Shown: positions 63,496 through 64,000 of the stretch, piece after piece
Layout: the number at the start of each line of letters is the position of its first letter
Position numbering within the stretch: the first letter of the stretch is position 1
The notes under the pieces: generated by a model
Database searches by the model: none
The model's input: the letters and a program-made list of their open reading frames with translations, nothing else
What the model was told of the DNA's origin: nothing
Translations under genes and position numbers: made by a program
Source of the DNA: Metallococcus carri
GTDB taxonomy: Bacteria; Actinomycetota; Actinomycetes; Actinomycetales; Dermatophilaceae
DNA: 64,000 bases
Direction of reading: 5' to 3'
Assembly: GCF_011440275.1 (NCBI RefSeq)
Contig: NZ_JAAOIV010000001.1
Span: forward strand, 124,001 to 188,000

Positions 63496-63902
63496 GCAAA
63501 ATAGGTGTGTCCCAACCTGATCCATGAGCTGCGCGGGGTCCCTCAGCCCAAACAAGTGTTCACGCGACCGTCCGCCAGGAGACACGGCTGAGCTGTCGGT
63601 AGCACCGACGTCGGGACGCCGGCTAGCGGCACAGGTCGAGGGCGGGTGTGCGGACAGAATGGGGCGAAGCACGGACCGCCAGTGGTGCGCGTTGCCGAGT
63701 TCGGAGGATGCGTGCGAGCGCGTAGCGGAACTGCCTTCAAGAGGATGTTCGATGGCGGAGGTTCGGCGAGTGAGGGTGCCAGCGCGCCCGCTGGGCTCGC
63801 CCGGCAGGCGCCGTTTAAGTGAGCGCACCTAGCTGCGGGTCCACCAAAGACACACCATCAGACCATATCGGTCTGATGCCGGGTGTCGTCTAAACTGGCT
63901 GC
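63496..63902. other. intergenic stretch between relaxase and restriction gene
   Basis: About 400 bases between divergent genes show no coding frame I can support. Origins of transfer commonly lie just upstream of MobF relaxase genes, so oriT may be here, but I see no convincing nic consensus. Its right end holds the operator and promoter of the next gene. Confidence 0.45.
63857..63896 (+). promoter_or_regulatory. palindromic operator and -10-like box before the restriction gene
   Basis: ATCAGACC-N5-GGTCTGAT is a perfect 8-bp inverted repeat at 63857-63877. TAAACT at 63891-63896 resembles a -10 box and lies only six bases before the ATG, which would give a leaderless transcript, with the palindrome covering the -35 zone. 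Confidence 0.5.
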
Positions 63903-64000
63903 ATGAACCGGGATGAACGCCAGACGCGCGCCACCCTCATCGATCCGTTATTGCGGTCGTCCGGCTGGGCAGAGGATCAGGTGGAGCGTGAGTACGCATA
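63903..64000 (+). CDS. probable type I restriction enzyme R subunit, N-terminus (cut by window edge)
   Basis: Only 32 codons are visible: MNRDERQTRATLIDPLLRSS followed by GWAEDQVEREYA. The opening (ET/QTR..LIDPLLR.SGW....V.REY) matches HsdR subunits of the EcoEI-like group. The rest, and any hsdM/hsdS, lie beyond the window. A relaxase next to a restriction operon would be consistent with a defence-carrying conjugative island. Confidence 0.65.
   Translation, partial: MNRDERQTRATLIDPLLRSSGWAEDQVEREYA

Noticed and set aside
63524-63832. 102-codon plus-strand frame upstream of the restriction gene
   Set aside because: No ribosome site or family-like motif, and composition resembles random GC-rich sequence; more likely the intergenic or oriT region.

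Overview
The window reads as high-GC chromosomal DNA of an actinobacterium, most likely a Micrococcales member near Dermacoccaceae or Intrasporangiaceae. This placement is an inference. It rests on GC-rich codon use, many GTG starts, a mycothiol-type DinB/MDMPI enzyme, and the actinobacterial order proS ... GNAT(DUF4081)-ispG-rip1-dxr ... rlmN-cdsA-frr-pyrH-tsf-rpsB ... xerC-dprA-comM. Most core genes run on the minus strand.

Layout. 0-5.5 kb: end of a DUF4439-like gene, an APH(6)-type kinase, DsbA-like and MauE/DoxX-like redox membrane proteins, a HAD hydrolase and proS. 5.6-8.9 kb: an aidB-type acyl-CoA dehydrogenase pseudogene split by a 2.45-kb insertion carrying a secreted-protein gene and a lipoprotein gene. 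9-11.7 kb: an MDMPI enzyme, a FolP2-like protein and a nucleotidyltransferase, the last bracketed by two arrays of 19-bp units. 11.8-19.6 kb: DoxX, GNAT, ispG, rip1 and dxr, with dxr translationally coupled to a three-gene cassette resembling type VII secretion substrates. 19.7-27.8 kb: divergent GABA/putrescine-type catabolic operons (gabD, permease, aminobutyraldehyde dehydrogenase, sdaA; Lrp regulator, class III aminotransferase) around an operator-like region. 27.8-36.9 kb: an unknown protein, a saccharopine-dehydrogenase-like protein, an ATP-grasp protein, PrpE, an MFS transporter, an AAA ATPase and a LOG-like protein. 37-45 kb: rlmN-cdsA-frr-pyrH and tsf-rpsB, with an LGFP-repeat lytic protein and a class V aminotransferase between them. 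45-52.4 kb: an MFS transporter, an aminotransferase, an M23-like protein, a DUF3152 zincin, xerC, an RHH-like protein, dprA and a truncated comM.

At about 52.38 kb comM breaks off and accessory DNA continues to the right edge. It holds a decayed serine recombinase, a Myb/SANT-like small protein, a compact cassette (unknown protein, XRE-ImmA/IrrE protein, small ORF, PD-(D/E)XK-like nuclease), a frameshifted zinc-ribbon gene, a second DprA-like gene, a small membrane protein, a MobF/TraA relaxase-helicase and the first codons of a probable type I restriction subunit. This looks like an integrated conjugative or mobilizable island. The cassette at 53.8-57.3 kb is the best candidate for an undescribed, possibly defensive, system.

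An independent signal separates host from acquired DNA. The heptamer GTATGCC/GGCATAC is very frequent in host genes on both strands, even forcing rare ATA codons. By eye I find none in the 2.45-kb insertion or in the island right of 52.4 kb.
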